The notes under the pieces were generated by a model. That model ran no database searches, was not told the origin of the DNA, and saw only the letters and a list, made by a program, of their open reading frames with translations. A stretch of 64,000 nt of DNA. Origin: an uncultured Lachnospiraceae bacterium. Lineage in GTDB: Bacteria > Bacillota > Clostridia > Lachnospirales > Lachnospiraceae. Where the stretch lies: NCBI GenBank assembly GCA_949949005.1, contig CATLHM010000012.1, forward strand, positions 1-64,000. The letters run 5' to 3'. Shown here one piece after another: positions 24,334 to 34,271 of this stretch. A program made the translations under genes and the position numbers. Positions within the stretch are counted from its first letter, which is position 1. Each line of letters starts with the position of its first letter.

Positions 24334-26200
24334 TCTCCTGTTCCTCCTTCTTTTCCTCTTTCTTCTTATTCAGTTCTGCCCTTTGCAGATAATAACCCAA
24401 AAGATAGCTCTCTTTCAGCTCTTGATTGAGCCTTTGTGCATCTCCCTCATCAAAGGAGCCGACGATTTCAGCAATTAACTTTCGAAAATACTCTCTTGAT
24501 CCTGGCTTTAGCTTCTGGAAATAAGGATTCAGCAGTCCCTCCAGAATTTTCCATGTCTGCATGGGATGATTGACATAAGCAGATTGAAGCCGGATAGCAT
24601 TGGGCTCCCGCGCTTCCCCCTTGTCATAGGTCATCCTCTCTACCGATTCACAGACGGCCAGCAATCTGCCAAAGAGATAGCTCCTGTCATGGTTATCCAG
24701 TTCTAGTTTCATATGATCCTTTTCCTCCTGTCCTTCCCTATTTTTATCATGATAATACTTACTTATTAATGCGCATGCGGTAGAAAGCACTTTTTCTCTG
24801 TTTCCTCTTGTATAGGCCGTGGGGATAGAAGCCCGGAGGGCAAGGGCACGCACAATGTCATAAGGAACCGGCTGCTTTTCCACCATGCACTTGACCAGTC
24901 GCTGGGTCTGCTCCTTGAGCACACGGTCGTCTGCCTCTATAAAATTGCCTCTCTCACGGCCAAATGCACACTCTGCAATCCGCCGAAACAAAGGGGTTTC
25001 TTCCTCATAATAAGGTTGTTTTTGTGCCGTGAACTTCAAAAATCCCCAACTGCATGTTTCACCCCAATCAATGACCCTGTCCAGGAAATCCGAGGCTAAA
25101 AGCTCCTGGTAATAAGTCACGGAAAGGCGGCCTGTGGTGGCAGCGTCCAACGCCATGATAATGATGGAATCCTTTTCGTCAAACTGGTCTCTGTACCCCT
25201 GGAAGGTTTTTATCAATTTTTTCCGCCAGGGAACCTCTACTCTCGTGGCCTCTTCCTCTTCTTCCAGGCCAAATTCATCAAATACATTGGGCGCCTTCTT
25301 TCCCTCAGGATTCCAGCAGATAAAAGTCCTTTTATCCTGACTCCCGATGGTCACGCCCTGTTTTCTGGCAAGCCATGTCAGGGCACTATGTATTTTCTGG
25401 GAAGCCTCATAGCTCAGGGTACATGCCTGCTCCGCGCTCTGGAATCTCCCTCTGTAGGTATAGCCCTGATTGTCGTTTGCCGATACCAGCTTTGCCCCAT
25501 AATCGGAGGCCACAATCCCTTTTGGATGGTTCTCGGAAACTGTCCCAGGCTTACCTGTAAAATAGCAGATATCTCTCTTTCCCTGCTGTTTTTCCAGATA
25601 GTACTGGGTATAGCACCCAATCAGCGTTTCATCCTCCCAGGCTTTGTCTTTTTCTGACTCTTCACCCAAAACCCGGAACCTGACCATAGCCTTTTCATAA
25701 AGTTGCCCGCTGATCTTCTTATTGTCAAAGGTTCCGTCTGCCTCCAATTCAATCAAACCCTTTTTTATCAGATCAGCAGCCATTGTGTTCTTGGAAAGAT
25801 ATCCATAGATGGCCCGAACCTTGGGATGTGAACATTCTGACTCAGACCACTTTTTCAAATTTTCAATGTAAGATAGGAACTTATCATCAGCCCCTTTTTT
25901 CTCTTTTTCGCTTTTGCAGTAAACAGAAAAATCTCCTGCGATATAGGAAAGCGTATCGCTCAACGCATGAGGCGCTATTCCTGAGCTTCTTCCGGCAGAA
26001 GCCTCCGTGACAGGAATCAGCGTGGCAGCATCCTTTTTTTCTACTTTCACGGCATCCCGGAATTCTCCCTCCCGGCTCAGGGTAATTTCAATCTGTGCAT
26101 TGGCGGACATATGGGCGATGGGCATCAGCCGTATATCCGACTGCGCCTCTTTTGCTATGTTACAATCATAGGTTTTGACCAGTTGGCTCATCCAGCTCAT
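24326..26200 (-). CDS. cas8c: Cas8c (Csd1) Cascade large subunit
   Basis: Large subunit that recognises the PAM and opens target DNA. In I-C systems an internal start within this gene is known to give the small subunit Cas11c; a C-terminal product of that sort is possible here but I did not identify a specific internal start. The 624 residues fit the family. Recognisable segments are MSWMSQLVKTYDCNI at the start, ICYFTGKPGTVSENHPKG and LALRASIPTAYTRGNREKVL. The C-terminus is Lys/Glu-rich. It starts 3 bases after cas5c. Confidence 0.95.
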   Translation of the reverse strand: MSWMSQLVKTYDCNIAKEAQSDIRLMPIAHMSANAQIEITLSREGEFRDAVKVEKKDAATLIPVTEASAGRSSGIAPHALSDTLSYIAGDFSVYCKSEKEKKGADDKFLSYIENLKKWSESECSHPKVRAIYGYLSKNTMAADLIKKGLIELEADGTFDNKKISGQLYEKAMVRFRVLGEESEKDKAWEDETLIGCYTQYYLEKQQGKRDICYFTGKPGTVSENHPKGIVASDYGAKLVSANDNQGYTYRGRFQSAEQACTLSYEASQKIHSALTWLARKQGVTIGSQDKRTFICWNPEGKKAPNVFDEFGLEEEEEATRVEVPWRKKLIKTFQGYRDQFDEKDSIIIMALDAATTGRLSVTYYQELLASDFLDRVIDWGETCSWGFLKFTAQKQPYYEEETPLFRRIAECAFGRERGNFIEADDRVLKEQTQRLVKCMVEKQPVPYDIVRALALRASIPTAYTRGNREKVLSTACALISKYYHDKNREGQEEKDHMKLELDNHDRSYLFGRLLAVCESVERMTYDKGEAREPNAIRLQSAYVNHPMQTWKILEGLLNPYFQKLKPGSREYFRKLIAEIVGSFDEGDAQRLNQELKESYLLGYYLQRAELNKKKEEKKEEQENE

Positions 26201-26203
26201 CCG

Positions 26204-26926
26204 CTAGTTCTCCCCCTCTCCCTCAGCAAACGAAAAATTGGCCGAAGCCTCATCGAATTTTTTCATGTTCATCTCTCTCACCGGCCTGTGGATACACTCC
26301 CATGGCGGTAAAAAGGAGATAACTCCCTCCCTCATAACAGCCCGCCACAGCCGCACGCTCATTTTTCCTCTCGTCTCCTGCGAGTAGGCCTCATCGGCAT
26401 AGGTGATGCCGTGATACATCATTCCGAAATCAAGCTCCGGGATATTGGCATAAAACCCTTTTTCTTCGTCAAAATCACAGGGTCTCACATATCCCTGGCA
26501 TTCCCTGGTTCCCAGAAAAATATCCCGTCTCCCGCCCCGCTCGATCATTCTTTTGGCAATGTTGTGATGCTTATTTTCATTCCGGTCTTTTTCCAGCTCC
26601 GGGCGGTTCTCGTTCCAGATAAAATGGGCCCTTACCCGGTATCTACAATCTTTCAGATAGGTGTAATAGGATAAGTCATTTTTGTCATTGTAATACTTAA
26701 TAGGGCGTATTCCTTTGGTCTCTGTCTGAATCGGATTCATAACGCGCACCTCGTCAATGATCCAGATAAAAGTAGGCTTCCAGTATATGCTGTGGAGAAT
26801 CCCCTTCAATGCCTCGTAAGTCGGAACCTGATAAGTAAACTTTTCACCTCCGATTCGGGTTACCGGATCGGCAAATAATCCGTAGTCCCCTGTCACCTCA
26901 AACTCCACTGAATTTCTGTGTTTCAT
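26204..26926 (-). CDS. cas5c: Cas5c pre-crRNA processing endoribonuclease
   Basis: In type I-C, which lacks Cas6, Cas5c cleaves the repeat and stays on the crRNA 5' handle. The 240 residues contain the Tyr in QVPTYEALKGIL and the Lys-His pair in NENKHHNIAKRM, matching the catalytic Tyr/Lys/His known for Bacillus halodurans Cas5d. The family opening EFEVTGDYGLFADP is present. Upstream, in place of cas3, is the SEC-C gene, whose stop lies 28 bases away. Confidence 0.96.
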   Translation of the reverse strand: MKHRNSVEFEVTGDYGLFADPVTRIGGEKFTYQVPTYEALKGILHSIYWKPTFIWIIDEVRVMNPIQTETKGIRPIKYYNDKNDLSYYTYLKDCRYRVRAHFIWNENRPELEKDRNENKHHNIAKRMIERGGRRDIFLGTRECQGYVRPCDFDEEKGFYANIPELDFGMMYHGITYADEAYSQETRGKMSVRLWRAVMREGVISFLPPWECIHRPVREMNMKKFDEASANFSFAEGEGEN

Positions 26927-26954
26927 CTATACCCCTCCCCGCAATCCAAGCATT

Positions 26955-28988
26955 TTATGCCTTTCTTCCACAACATTTTTTATATTTTTTACCGCTGCCG
27001 CAGGGGCATGGATCATTGGGATAAATTTTAGCCGGTTTCACCACCGGTTCCGGCGCCACATAATCATCATTCCAGTAATCATCCTCAAAATCATCCCCTA
27101 TTGCCATTCTTCCTGTCTGCGGATTTCCATCCCCTGATATATAATTTATAATTCCACTATGATTGCATAATTTAAGGATCCAATCCGTGGTCTCACTGTC
27201 CCTGCATTCCTCGCACAGCCCGGTTGCCATATTCCTCAGCCTCTGTTCTTCCCTCTCTCTCAACACGGGATCTTTTATTTTTTCATAGGGAAGTATACGG
27301 TTCACAAATAGAAACAGCTTAACCTCTTCATTGTGCATACATTCCTTTGGAAGCTTCTCTTCCTCAGAAACTACGTCAAAGTAGCTTTCCCGCTCTGCCA
27401 CAATAGCCAACTGTGCCAGCTTTTCCTGTATCGCGACAGGCAGCTCATAAAGGGAAGCTTTCCTGATTTTTTTGCCTGTCCCCCGGAACATATCCAAATG
27501 CAGGTGCTTGCCGTAGGCATCATAAAAGGTATCCCTGCTATGGCCCTTTAACATGGGGAGCGGCGTAACAAGACTGACCAGGACCAAAAGACGCCATAAT
27601 ATTACCCTCCTTGCAGGGTTCTCTACTTCATACTCTTCAAGCAAGTACTCCATCACCTGTGCGACACTGTCGCCGTTTTTCACCATATTGCTGGCAATAT
27701 GAAAAAGCTCACCTATTTCTGTTATCTCCGCCTCCCAGCCCTCAAGAAAATCATGAATTGTCTTCCATATAGATTCTGTGCTCCAAATTGTCCCTTCCAT
27801 CTGATCTTCCGGCACAACAGGATATTCTATGTCCTTGGAATACTTCTCCCGCTTAAATAATGCCTGTTCCGCATTAAGCTCAGGCATTCCTATGAATGTC
27901 TCTCCTGTTATCCGATTTTTTCCGGTCAGGAGCTCACTGTGAAAAGTGCCCTCCAAATAGACAAAGCGCATGAATTCCTTTAAAGGAATATCAACCTGAT
28001 AAATCTCTCCTAATATTCGTCTGAATTCTTTCATTTCAATCAAGCCATAAAAATGAGCCATTAACAGAATCCTTTCGAATAATGAGTCTAATTCCTTTTG
28101 CAGCTCCTTCATAGAATAAAACTTCTTTTTTCTATCCTGAGATAAATAGATGCTAAGGCTGTCATGCTCTAAATTTTCCCACAGAATCTCCTGCCATGCG
28201 GGAAGAACCTTTTGCCTTATTTCCTCCGGAACAGAAATGCCAAAGTATAACTGATCCTTTTCCTCTGTCACTGTAAGGTCTATGAGGCCCATATTGCCAA
28301 GCTGTAGATAGTCGTCTATGTTCTTTTCATTGATTACCAGTTTTTCGTCTGCCCTTTGCTCCGCCAGTTTCCTTAGAAGTCTTGTAGCGGATTCGTCTAA
28401 TGCCAAAAGAAGCTGCAAAGGATATTCACAGATCCACTCTGAGAGCTTTTCTGCCAAAACCTTTATTCCCGCTCTTTTATCTATATCGGTACACAGATAT
28501 CTGTGAAAATCGCTGAGCCATTTATGATCCAAATCCTGCATGATCTCTGCCATCCGCCGGGTTGCAGCCGCTTTTCTATAAGGGCGATCTCTGCGAAACA
28601 TACGGGGGGTTACCTTTTTCTTTTTCCTATACACAGTCCCTTCTTCCGGCTCGCATCCCGGCAAGACTAACTGCTCATATTCCTCTCCCCCTACCTCTAC
28701 TTCAATCTCCATTTCTCTGAGGAAATCGTTCTCATGGGAATAATAAGCTTTCACCGCCTCCCTGGTCTCATCGAATCCTTGCAACTCTTCCAGCCACACA
28801 AGTTCTTTCAGAAGGTTCAGCTTATTCATAATCTCTGATGGCTTTTCTTCCTTCTGCCTATCCTCAACATGCCTTATCATTTTTTTTAATAGATTTATCA
28901 TTTGTTTCATCCTCGTGGTTTCTTCTTCGCATTCTTTGTTGAGTTCTTTGTATTTCTCTAACAGATTATCATTTGCAAGATTAAACAT
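26955..28988 (-). CDS. SEC-C zinc-motif protein embedded in the cas operon
   Basis: A 677-residue protein I do not recognise as any known Cas protein. The N-terminus (about residues 8-50) is predicted coiled coil, rich in Glu and Lys. A strongly basic patch (YRKKKKVTPRMFRRDRPYRK) lies near residues 120-140. The long helical middle has no motif I can name. There is a CEEC pair near residue 600 in a segment LCEECRDSE. The C-terminus is a canonical SEC-C metal-binding motif, DPCPCGSGKKYKKCC. SEC-C motifs bind zinc and occur in SecA and in many accessory proteins. Gaps of 28 and 29 bases to cas5c and cas3, on the same strand, make co-transcription very likely. It may be a passenger, or a nucleic-acid-binding accessory to Cascade or Cas3; nothing in the sequence decides this. 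Confidence 0.75.
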   Translation of the reverse strand: MFNLANDNLLEKYKELNKECEEETTRMKQMINLLKKMIRHVEDRQKEEKPSEIMNKLNLLKELVWLEELQGFDETREAVKAYYSHENDFLREMEIEVEVGGEEYEQLVLPGCEPEEGTVYRKKKKVTPRMFRRDRPYRKAAATRRMAEIMQDLDHKWLSDFHRYLCTDIDKRAGIKVLAEKLSEWICEYPLQLLLALDESATRLLRKLAEQRADEKLVINEKNIDDYLQLGNMGLIDLTVTEEKDQLYFGISVPEEIRQKVLPAWQEILWENLEHDSLSIYLSQDRKKKFYSMKELQKELDSLFERILLMAHFYGLIEMKEFRRILGEIYQVDIPLKEFMRFVYLEGTFHSELLTGKNRITGETFIGMPELNAEQALFKREKYSKDIEYPVVPEDQMEGTIWSTESIWKTIHDFLEGWEAEITEIGELFHIASNMVKNGDSVAQVMEYLLEEYEVENPARRVILWRLLVLVSLVTPLPMLKGHSRDTFYDAYGKHLHLDMFRGTGKKIRKASLYELPVAIQEKLAQLAIVAERESYFDVVSEEEKLPKECMHNEEVKLFLFVNRILPYEKIKDPVLREREEQRLRNMATGLCEECRDSETTDWILKLCNHSGIINYISGDGNPQTGRMAIGDDFEDDYWNDDYVAPEPVVKPAKIYPNDPCPCGSGKKYKKCCGRKA

Positions 28989-29017
28989 TGAAAAGATTCC
29001 TTTCCTAATTTTTTCGT

Positions 29018-31456
29018 TTACAATATGAAAGAATCCACCGGCTGTTCCTCCAACACGGTAAGGCCAAAACAGTCATGATATGCCCCTCCGTTCAGTGCCA
29101 GGATCCCTCCCTCCAGCATGCTCTCCAGCATACCTGCCTGATCCAGCTTTTTTCGCTGCCATTCATAGAGACTGACCGTGTACTTTTTGACCTGCCCCAT
29201 AATCTCATCGAATTTTTCCCACTCAAACCCTTTTCGCTCAAGCGCCTTCAATTCCTCAATACACTCTTGTCCCTTCTTATAGGGAACTATGACATCCACC
29301 GTATTCTCATCAAATACCTGAAACTCCCTGCCGATGGTCTGAAAAGGCTGGTGTAAGACAAAGCTGTTGTTTTCTTCGTTTTCTGCACTTCCATTTTTGT
29401 TTGATAACAGGTCTTCCAGATATATGGTAGTGCCCCAATCTCTGACCGGATACCGGAGCTCTCCCTGAATTTCATCAAATAGATATCTGTAAAATTCTCT
29501 GGTTGCCTGCTCCTCGATCAAAGTCCCCTTTTCTTCCTCCCAGTTCTCAATCACCCTTCTGGTGCTGTTTTGCGCGCTTTTTATCTCTTGCAGCATACTG
29601 AGATTTTCATTTTTCAGGTTGACCAAATACACCCTGCCCCTTTGCCCGTATTCATTGCTCCGGTTACATCTCCCCGCCGCCTGTGCCAGATTGTCAATTC
29701 CTGCCATGACACGGATGACGCACGCAAAAGAGAGATCTACTCCTGCTTCCATCAATTGTGTGGAAACGCAGACGATCTTCCTCATAGTTTTGTCATCCCG
29801 CAAGCTCTGCTGCAATCTTGTCAGTTTCTCCTTCAAGGTTTCCAGAACTTCCATCCTATGTTTCTGGCACATTGCCGTGGACAAATGGCAGATGTCCCAA
29901 TTCTCTGCTCTATCCTGCAATCTCTCAAACAAGATTCTTGCCTCTGCTTTGGTATTGCATACAATCAGAAGAGAAGCGTACCTTTGTATCTGCTCAAAGC
30001 AGAAATCGGCGCACTGGTCAAAATCCATTCCATAAGCGTCCACCTGATTTTTGATCTGCGTCCGCCGAAATACCTCTAGCTGGGTCTTTTCCAAATGCAC
30101 GATATCCGGTTCTTTTGCAAGATGCAACGGCCACTTTAGCTCATCAAAACAGGGCTGTGTCGCCGATGAAAGAACAATGGACGCATGACAGAATTGCTGC
30201 AAAAAATTCAATGCCATATTGAACATTACCGTTGTCTTTTTGGGCAGTGACTGCACCTCGTCAATGACAATGACGCTGTCGCACAAGGCCTGCATCCGCC
30301 CTATGGAAGAGGTTCGGTTAGAAAACAGAATGTCCAGCAACTGAACCAATGTGGACACGATGACAGGATAGTCCCAGCTCTCCCGGGAAAACTCACAGAT
30401 CTCTGCCAGGTCTTCCTCGTCTGTCCCCTGTCCCTTTTCCGCTTCCCTCACTACATTGGAATGGTGTTCCAACACCTCCCCTTGATCCGGCAGGTAATTT
30501 CGTATCACAGTTACATTCTGATCTAAAATACTCAAAAGCGGAATGATAAAGATAATTCTCTTTTTGCCATATTTCTCAGCGTGTGCCAGTGCATATCTTA
30601 AGGTACACAAGGTCTTTCCGGCTCCCGTTGGCACATTGAGTTTGTATATTCCGCAAGGCCGTTCCGCCGCTACAAGACATTGCCGGGAAATATCATTTCT
30701 CACACTGTTGAGCAGGGAAGAACCCTCAAACTTTGCAATTTTATCCTCATAATAGGCACGCCTCTTTTCCCATCCCAGGTTCGGCTTGTGCCTGACTTTC
30801 CCCTGGCTCATAAATTCGCTGGTATCCCTGCGATCCCCATAAATCACTGCGGAAAGCGCCAGTCGCACCAGCATACTGATCTGAAAAAATATTTTTCCTC
30901 CCCCTTTGCTTCCATAGGTATTTTTTGCATCCACAAAAAACGCCTCCACTTCCGCCACCGCTTTGGGAAAATATTCTTCTATCAGACTCTCTTTTGCCAC
31001 CTGAGAAAAATAATTTCGTATGGACTCCTCATAGCCTATCTCGTTCTTATTCTTCTGCAAACGGTGTAAAAAACCATTTCTCCCATCCAGATCCGTACAG
31101 TCAAACATCCCATGATGGGCTCCCACACCGTAAGCAATGATTTCGCAGGTCAGCCTTTCCCACTTTGTCGCCAAAGCCCCATGAAATTTTTCCATCAGCC
31201 AGATGACGCCCGCAAAGGTGTGATTGACCTCGCCTCTCTTTACCTCTTCGCCCCGGTATGCTCTCTCAAGGTACTGCGTAAACTCTTCTTTCGCCTTCCC
31301 CGCATCGTGCAGAATGGCTGCAAGATATACCGTGTGATAGAGCTTTGCGCTTCCAATACTCTCCACCGCATACCCGGCAACATGAAGGCAGTGCTCTTTC
31401 AGGCTCTGTTCTCTTCGTATGCCGGTGTCATTCGTTAAATGAGCCAATAATTTCAT
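29018..31456 (-). CDS. cas3: Cas3 helicase-nuclease (type I-C)
   Basis: Effector that unwinds and degrades target DNA. The 812 residues have an N-terminal HD nuclease domain (LKEHCLHVAGYAVE with its His, then AAILHDAGKAKEEF). An SF2 helicase follows: motif I VPTGAGKTLCT, motif II VIVIDEVQSLP, motif III LSSATQP and motif VI QAAGRCNRSNEYGQ. The order HD then helicase and the length are normal. It is the first intact gene of the operon and begins 5 bases after a truncated nuclease-type gene. Confidence 0.97.
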   Translation of the reverse strand: MKLLAHLTNDTGIRREQSLKEHCLHVAGYAVESIGSAKLYHTVYLAAILHDAGKAKEEFTQYLERAYRGEEVKRGEVNHTFAGVIWLMEKFHGALATKWERLTCEIIAYGVGAHHGMFDCTDLDGRNGFLHRLQKNKNEIGYEESIRNYFSQVAKESLIEEYFPKAVAEVEAFFVDAKNTYGSKGGGKIFFQISMLVRLALSAVIYGDRRDTSEFMSQGKVRHKPNLGWEKRRAYYEDKIAKFEGSSLLNSVRNDISRQCLVAAERPCGIYKLNVPTGAGKTLCTLRYALAHAEKYGKKRIIFIIPLLSILDQNVTVIRNYLPDQGEVLEHHSNVVREAEKGQGTDEEDLAEICEFSRESWDYPVIVSTLVQLLDILFSNRTSSIGRMQALCDSVIVIDEVQSLPKKTTVMFNMALNFLQQFCHASIVLSSATQPCFDELKWPLHLAKEPDIVHLEKTQLEVFRRTQIKNQVDAYGMDFDQCADFCFEQIQRYASLLIVCNTKAEARILFERLQDRAENWDICHLSTAMCQKHRMEVLETLKEKLTRLQQSLRDDKTMRKIVCVSTQLMEAGVDLSFACVIRVMAGIDNLAQAAGRCNRSNEYGQRGRVYLVNLKNENLSMLQEIKSAQNSTRRVIENWEEEKGTLIEEQATREFYRYLFDEIQGELRYPVRDWGTTIYLEDLLSNKNGSAENEENNSFVLHQPFQTIGREFQVFDENTVDVIVPYKKGQECIEELKALERKGFEWEKFDEIMGQVKKYTVSLYEWQRKKLDQAGMLESMLEGGILALNGGAYHDCFGLTVLEEQPVDSFIL

Positions 31457-31461
31457 ATTCT

Positions 31462-31824
31462 TCAGACTACTGCCTCCACGATTGTCTTTCCATCACAGGA
31501 AAGCTCCCTTACCCTGACTACTTTATTTTTGTTGAAACAAAAGCTGACAAGATAGCCTTTATCCATATGATAGTACTCCAAATAGCCTGCAAGCTGCTTC
31601 TCTCCGCGTCGATTATATTCCTCCCCGTGCCAGATTTTCAGTTCGATAATATATTGCTTCCCTCTATAATCCACAATTACGTCCGTTCTTTTCCGGTCTC
31701 TTGTCTGCGCTTCTACATAATAATTTCCTGCTCCATTAATGATTGGCTTCATATATAACAGAAAGATTCTTCTGCCGTTCTCCTCCACAAATTTTTGATC
31801 ATTATCACCGAATGCTTTTCTTTA
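31462..31824 (-). pseudogene. Remnant of an AAA-ATPase-like/DUF1703 PD-(D/E)XK protein
   Basis: Only the C-terminal nuclease-like domain remains. The frame reads FVEENGRRIFLLYMKPI, then a TDVIVDYRGKQYIIELKIW core with the D...ExK signature, and CFNKNK near the end. The similarity continues upstream of the only possible start (GTG at 31788) to about 31824, where two TAA codons close the frame. The large N-terminal ATPase domain of the full-length family is missing. It ends 5 bases before cas3 and may supply its translation context or promoter. Confidence 0.75.
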
Positions 31825-31973
31825 TTACAACTGCCATTTACATTGAATCGTTTCTTCAATTCTCTTTTCCCTTCCAGACCTGTCTAAGCCCTAAGCTTCC
31901 CTACCTCTGACGTCCTTACTTCCCCATATTTTATGGAAACGGATAAAACTACAACTCATCCTTCCTACAGCCC

Positions 31974-34184
31974 TTACCTCACAATCTCCCCCCAGCTTGA
32001 AATCCCTATGATCTCCTTGGCAAAATTCGTATAGTTATCCCGCTCCGGTGTATCTATGTATTTGAACACGTTATAAATCTGCTTGCGCCCGCCGCCTGCG
32101 TCCGTCAGGCCAAAGGCCAGTCCCTGGGACACCTCCTCCCCGGCGTCCGTTTCCCGGTTCAGCAAGAATCCGTCGATCTCGCTGTAGGCCTCCATCTTGT
32201 AATAGGCATAGGCAAAGGCCGCCGCCTGAAGGGCCTGTCCCGAGCTTGAGGTATAGCCAAGCTCGCTGATCAGGATGCTGCGCACGCCACCGTCCTCCTT
32301 GCGGAACTGCTCCTGCCGCAGATAATTCACCAGAACATCAATATTTTCCATGGTAATCATGGAAGTGCCCGCATTGTGCTCCACATATTTGGATGCCTTC
32401 CAGATCCGGGACTCCGTAAGGGGCACATTGTAGGGATGCTGGGCCACGCCCCAGTCCAGATTCCCCTTGGAAGAAATATTGCGGTTAAACACATCCAGAA
32501 TATCCCGCCCATCATAGTTGGTGTTGTTCTTGATGTTCCTGTCCCACTGCTGGTCTAAGGAGATATAGACCCTGGCACTGCTGCTCACGCTCTTGATGGC
32601 ATTATAAAAGACACGGAAGGCTCTGGCGTATTCCTCCACATAAGTCTCCACATCCACATAAGCCATATGGTTCCACTCCTTGCGGGCGTTGATCTCGTTG
32701 GCGATTACCCAGTTGGAGATCCGGCCCCGGTTATTGTCGGAATACCGCTCCGCCAGAAAGGTGGCAATGGCCGCCATGTATTCCACGCCCGACTCCTCCG
32801 CCCCGTTAAACATATAGTAGGGGGCCGAGCCGCCTCCCCTTGCCTGGGGATGGATGAGCTGCTGGTAAGCAGAAGAATAATTGTTCAGGATGATCGCGGT
32901 GGTAGTGATTCCCTTCCTGGTAAGCGTGCCGAAAATAATGTCGTATTCCGCCACCACCTGTCCGTTCAGGGTATAAGTCCTTCCGTCATAGGTATACTGG
33001 ATGGAAGGGTAGGAGGGGTTGGTGGTAGGGCCAAGCAACCTTGCCACGGGAATATTGTAGGCCGCCTGCTTGACTCCCAGATCATCCAGCTCGCTTCCTG
33101 CCAGTCTTGAAGGGTCTACCAAAAGACCTTTGATGGATTTCGGCTGCTGGAATACGGAGGTATATTTGGCAATGGCCTCCGGGTTTGTGATATATCTGGG
33201 GGTGGTCACAGGCAGATATTTGCCGTCCTTTTTCACAGCAACCACAAACTTCTTGAAAAGCCGGGTGGCGGAATGATTATAGTTAAGGGCAGTGGACATC
33301 TCCACCTCTTTATCCTTATAATCCCGATCCAGATACTCCGCATCCTCCGGGATACTGTTTTCATAGGTATTTAATGCAAAAAGATAATAAAACTTATCGT
33401 CGCTTTTGGGAATCCCCTCCCCCTGCGCCTTTACGGAAATCTTTCTGGTCCCGGGATCAATCAGGCACTCGGTAACGTCTGCAAAATCCGCCGCGTTCCC
33501 GTCTGTCAGCTCAAAGCTCTCCGGACGGCGATGGAAGGAATCCCAAACCGCATTGCCTGCGGTGATGATATGATCCAGCACACCGCTTCCTATATCCGTC
33601 TCTTCCTCTATCTTCGGCTGTACCTCATGGGTGATCTGTGGCAGTGTGATCTGTGGCACTTCTTCGTTTGTGTCCTTCATAAAAAGAAATACAAAAACCG
33701 CTGCGGCCCCTGCCGCCGCAAAAACCCCTCCAAGCAAAAGAGAAAGCCTTTTGGCTAGCTTCCTGGCTTTTTCCTTTTCCGGCTTTTTCGCCCCTGCTTT
33801 CTTTCGAGCCGCTTTCTTTTTGGCCTTTTTCAGAGATGCTTTCTTTTTGGAAGAAGCCCTTCTCCTGGCCCGCCCTGGCTGCGGTGCAAATTCCTCGCTG
33901 ATCAGCTCCTCCTCCAGCAGACCTTCCCCGGCGGTTTCCTCTGTCAGTTTTTCCGTAGCTGCTTCTTCCCAATCCCCTGTCAGGTCTATCACTTCCCTTT
34001 CCTCTGCCAGTCCTTCCGCTTCCCCCGGCAGGTCTACCGCTTCCCCTTCCTCTGCTGGCTCTTCCGCTCCTGCCTCTTCTTCCAAGTCCCCGGCCAGCAG
34101 TTCCTCGCCAAAAGCTTCCTCTTGCATTTCTCCTGCAAATGGCTCCTCTTCTCTCAACTCTTCTTTTTTTTCCTCTATACTCAT
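31974..34184 (-). CDS. DUF5722 membrane-anchored glycosidase-like protein
   Basis: A 736-residue protein. Residues 1-100 are extremely Glu-rich. They are followed by a Lys/Ala/Arg tract (for example KKKASLKKAKKKAARKK) at about residues 105-145 that resembles a histone H1 tail, then one membrane segment (about 148-170). The outer part is DUF5722: LVDPSRLAGSELDDLGVKQ, AEYDIIFGTLTRKGI, NWVIANEINARKEWN and ILISELGYTSSSG. The two acidic residues in NEIN and SELG resemble the catalytic Glu pair of TIM-barrel glycosidases. Cell-wall or polysaccharide action is inferred. Confidence 0.8.
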   Translation of the reverse strand: MSIEEKKEELREEEPFAGEMQEEAFGEELLAGDLEEEAGAEEPAEEGEAVDLPGEAEGLAEEREVIDLTGDWEEAATEKLTEETAGEGLLEEELISEEFAPQPGRARRRASSKKKASLKKAKKKAARKKAGAKKPEKEKARKLAKRLSLLLGGVFAAAGAAAVFVFLFMKDTNEEVPQITLPQITHEVQPKIEEETDIGSGVLDHIITAGNAVWDSFHRRPESFELTDGNAADFADVTECLIDPGTRKISVKAQGEGIPKSDDKFYYLFALNTYENSIPEDAEYLDRDYKDKEVEMSTALNYNHSATRLFKKFVVAVKKDGKYLPVTTPRYITNPEAIAKYTSVFQQPKSIKGLLVDPSRLAGSELDDLGVKQAAYNIPVARLLGPTTNPSYPSIQYTYDGRTYTLNGQVVAEYDIIFGTLTRKGITTTAIILNNYSSAYQQLIHPQARGGGSAPYYMFNGAEESGVEYMAAIATFLAERYSDNNRGRISNWVIANEINARKEWNHMAYVDVETYVEEYARAFRVFYNAIKSVSSSARVYISLDQQWDRNIKNNTNYDGRDILDVFNRNISSKGNLDWGVAQHPYNVPLTESRIWKASKYVEHNAGTSMITMENIDVLVNYLRQEQFRKEDGGVRSILISELGYTSSSGQALQAAAFAYAYYKMEAYSEIDGFLLNRETDAGEEVSQGLAFGLTDAGGGRKQIYNVFKYIDTPERDNYTNFAKEIIGISSWGEIVR

Positions 34185-34271
34185 AGGTTCTCTTTCCCTC
34201 TGCTTTTCTGGTTTTCTTACTTTGCCCCAACAGGTTCAGCCAACGGCCATTCCGCTGCCCTTCCTGTGCTG

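Noticed and set aside
31789..31973. Possible promoter region of the cas operon
   Set aside because: Apart from the remnant's decayed end I found no convincing -35/-10 pair, so none is annotated.
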